A DNA stretch of 64,000 nt from Amylostereum areolatum (taxonomy: Eukaryota; Basidiomycota; Agaricomycetes; Russulales; Stereaceae). Shown in pieces: positions 61,843 to 64,000 of the stretch. Made by a program: the position numbers and the translations under genes. The notes below the pieces were generated by a model, which saw nothing but the letters and a program-made list of their open reading frames with translations, ran no database searches and was not told the origin of the DNA. Position 1 is the stretch's first letter; the number at the start of each line of letters is the position of its first letter. The DNA lies in the NCBI GenBank assembly GCA_012932865.1, contig SAXG01000024.1, positions 434,001-498,000 of the forward strand, read 5' to 3'.

Positions 61843-64000
61843 ATGTCTTCGTACCCGCACAATAGCTCTCCCTATTCATTTTCTCAGACGCAGATCGCTC
61901 CCGAGTTTGTTCCCTCACTTAGTAACCAACATAGCCAAATCCTCGAAGCGAACGACGGCACCGTCTTCCATAGTCAGGTCTGGCCTTTCCCCTCTGCTCG
62001 ATATCGCTCACATACTTACTGTTTTCTCCTAGCCCACGCTGATCTCGTATGAAAATGCCAACTGCCCGATCCATGCATCTAGCGATGACCCTCACGCTTG
62101 TGGGCGCCTTCAAGCTGAATACGACCGGTCCCGCAAAGAGATACAAGAGCTGGAAGCCAAATTGACACGTCTGCGGTAAGCCTCACGTTCTTTTGATCCC
62201 CTGTCTAGCAAGAAATTTCTCAATCCGCACACGCAGAGTACTCGTCATCCAGCTAACTGCTATGCGTCCCGAGTTTGCCCCTGACAGTGCTGAAGGTTTT
62301 CTCTTTCTCTCTTCCCTGTTTCCATGGTCTGACCACTGTGCACTTCAGCTCGCTGCATTCAGACTGAGCAGGTGAAGATGGTGGTTGCTGCTCGTGCCAT
62401 TCACGATCCAGATACGCCGCCCTCTCCCCTCAACAATGACGACTATCCTTACGTCCTGAATTGGACTCGAGCTGCTCACAAGGCCATCAAGAACGAGCAA
62501 GGGGATGTCACAACCCTATCTGGCACCGCGCATAGCGGAATCACCCTCCGCGGAGGGTCGCGCGCTGCACAAGACATCAACGTACTCATGACCTATATGG
62601 TTGGTACCGATGGCACGCCTGTCAGTGGACATGTTGCGTCGGACATGCGCAAGTGTGCACGGGCAGCCTGGGGCTGGATACACGAGACGTGCGGCCTCTT
62701 ACCAAGGACTTGGGGCAACGTCACGGCTCCGATGAAGGATGTATATTATTCTCGACTTGAGCGCGCCTTTCCTGAATTCCGCCTCTGTCATGAACATTGG
62801 AAGGCAGACCAGCTTGCAATAGACTACTACCCGTCCTGGGCTGGCTACCGCCGAGGCAAGAAGCACGCGCGGAGCCCCACTGACACCACGGAGATGCCGT
62901 CTCCCAAGCGGCATAATTCTGTGAGTTAATCTCTTCTGTTAGATGTGTCTTCACTCAATACGGTCCACTCGGTCCAGGAAGCATCGACATCCTCGACGCC
63001 TGCAGTCACTCCGGCCACCACTTCTGTTTCTCTCCCAGGTGCTGTCGACGATCCTGCACCTCATGCGGATCATGAACATAACAACACAGATACCCCAGAC
63101 AACAACTCCTGTTTGTTCTCAGCCATCTCTGCTACCATTTAAAACTGACCATCTAGTACTTTAGCGACTGAGACTACTGTGATCCCGCCTCCTGCTGTTG
63201 TCGTTACCGAATCTCAAGAAGCCAGTGGCACTCAAACTGAAAGTCCAGCCGCCTCCGCCGCTACCACCGTTGGTGCTGCCTCCGCCATTGCCTCTGTTGG
63301 TGCCGCCGCCGCCGCCGCTTCCGTCACTGCGTCCGCCGCCGCTTCCGTCACTGCGTCCGCCGCCGCTTCCGTCACTGCGTCCGCCGCCGCTTCCATCACT
63401 GCGTCCGCCGCCGCTTCCGTTACTGCCGCCGCCGCCGCTTCCGTCGGTGCCGCCTCCGCTGCCGTCTCTGCCGCGACCGGTGTTTCCAATCCCCTGTTTG
63501 TACTATCCCTATCGATTGTGATTCCGTATATACTAAACTCCTTTCTAGTGATGACCTGGACTTCAGGAGCACTCCACGTGCGTTGTTCTGACATGCAACT
63601 GTGTCCATGGTACTTACACCTTCCATCAGTGCCATCTACCACGATCGACATCGCTTCTTTGAATGCAGGTGTGTACACTTCTGCACCGCATATAGTCCTT
63701 TTGCTAATTTTGAACCTCAAAAGAGGATTCCAATGTGCCATCCATCGCAGACCCCACATTATCGACAGCAGCAAGCACAAGCGGGTCAGCTGGGGTGAGC
63801 ACCGCAGCCGCATCGGTCAGCACGAAGACCAAGAAGGCCCCGCGTCCCTACACCCCTGGAAAAAGGGATAACGCAGAGTATGTGACCTTACACTTTGGCG
63901 CACCGAGCTGTCCTGCTCATCTGATCATGTCATCCTCACTAGGAATCTTTGCGGCAGGGAATGGAAAGTCGCAAACCCCTCTGGAACGGAGCGCGAGTTT
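61843..64000 (+). CDS. Uncharacterised basidiomycete protein with coiled coil and Ala/Ser/Thr/Val-repeat region, truncated by window edge
   Basis: Exons followed with consistent phases: 61843-61977, 62033-62175, 62237-62295, 62349-62920, 62978-63110, 63165-63479 (end tentative), about 63724-63877 (start tentative), 63943->64000. It starts MSSYPHNSSPYSFSQ. Exon 2 has a Cys/His-containing motif (ENANCPIHASSDDPHACGR) and a coiled coil (SRKEIQELEAKLTRL). Exon 4 carries a compact domain (LNWTRAAHKAIKNEQGDVTT, GYRRGKK). Exon 6 encodes a low-complexity ASVTASAA repeat tract. The last visible exons are basic and then NLCGREWKVANPSGT. From memory this layout recurs in unnamed multicopy proteins of Agaricomycetes, but I cannot assign a function. 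The C-terminus is beyond the window. Confidence 0.6.
63317..63460 (+). repeat. 24-bp minisatellite in coding sequence
   Basis: Units start GCTTCCGTCACTGCGTCCGC and recur every 24 bases at 63317, 63341, 63365, 63389, 63413 and 63437. They encode ASVTASAA. The later units carry substitutions. Confidence 0.9.

Noticed and set aside
1..64000. CRISPR-like or prokaryotic defence arrays
   Set aside because: The only regular repeats are the coding TPR units, the 24-bp coding minisatellite and transposon repeats; none has unique spacers. Intron structure shows the DNA is eukaryotic.

Overview
The window looks like nuclear DNA of a mushroom-forming basidiomycete (Agaricomycete). Genes are cut by many short introns (about 40-90 nt, GTRNGT...YAG). 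The recognisable families (long TPR-CHAT proteins, a Tnp2-type CACTA transposase, a chromodomain Ty3/gypsy element, a 12-exon half-size ABC transporter) are typical of that group. Calls were made by reading exon-intron structure by eye, so splice coordinates are models.

Layout. 1-1402 (minus): 5' part of a TPR-repeat gene that runs off the left edge. 2.3-3.0 kb: a dispersed repeat. 3.5-3.9 kb: a small secreted-protein gene behind a clear TATA box. 3.9-14.6 kb: GC-rich DNA with splice-like signals on both strands but no protein I recognise. 15.0-16.05 kb (minus): FYVE zinc-finger protein. 16-27.8 kb: GC-rich and unassigned, holding a 294-bp inverted-repeat element at 26.6 kb. 27.8-28.3 kb (minus): small unidentified gene. 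28.5-31.4 kb (plus): ABC transporter. 31.4-43.2 kb: repeat-rich, gene-poor DNA with more copies of the dispersed repeat and a 40-base poly(C) run. 43.27-47.19 kb (plus): a complete 1,250-residue TPR-CHAT protein with ten near-identical 135-bp TPR units and an apparent His/Cys protease dyad. 49.2-59.6 kb: a transposon island made of a decayed gypsy chromovirus with 98-99% identical LTRs, a foldback element nested inside its pol gene, an LTR-like sequence and a 5'-truncated Tnp2 transposase. 60.9-64 kb: two divergent genes of uncertain function, the second running off the right edge.

The most interesting theme is the TPR-CHAT pair. The genes at the left edge and at 43.3 kb share N-terminal sequence and three introns at equivalent places with the same phases, including a 32-nt second exon in each. 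They lie in opposite orientations about 42 kb apart, each with a dispersed-repeat copy on the same strand nearby. The left copy has ordinary diverged TPRs. The right copy has a homogenised array that differs at only a few positions per unit and leads into a caspase-like CHAT domain. This resembles repeat-based recognition receptors of fungi and the TPR-CHAT proteases of bacterial defence, but any immune role here is inference.
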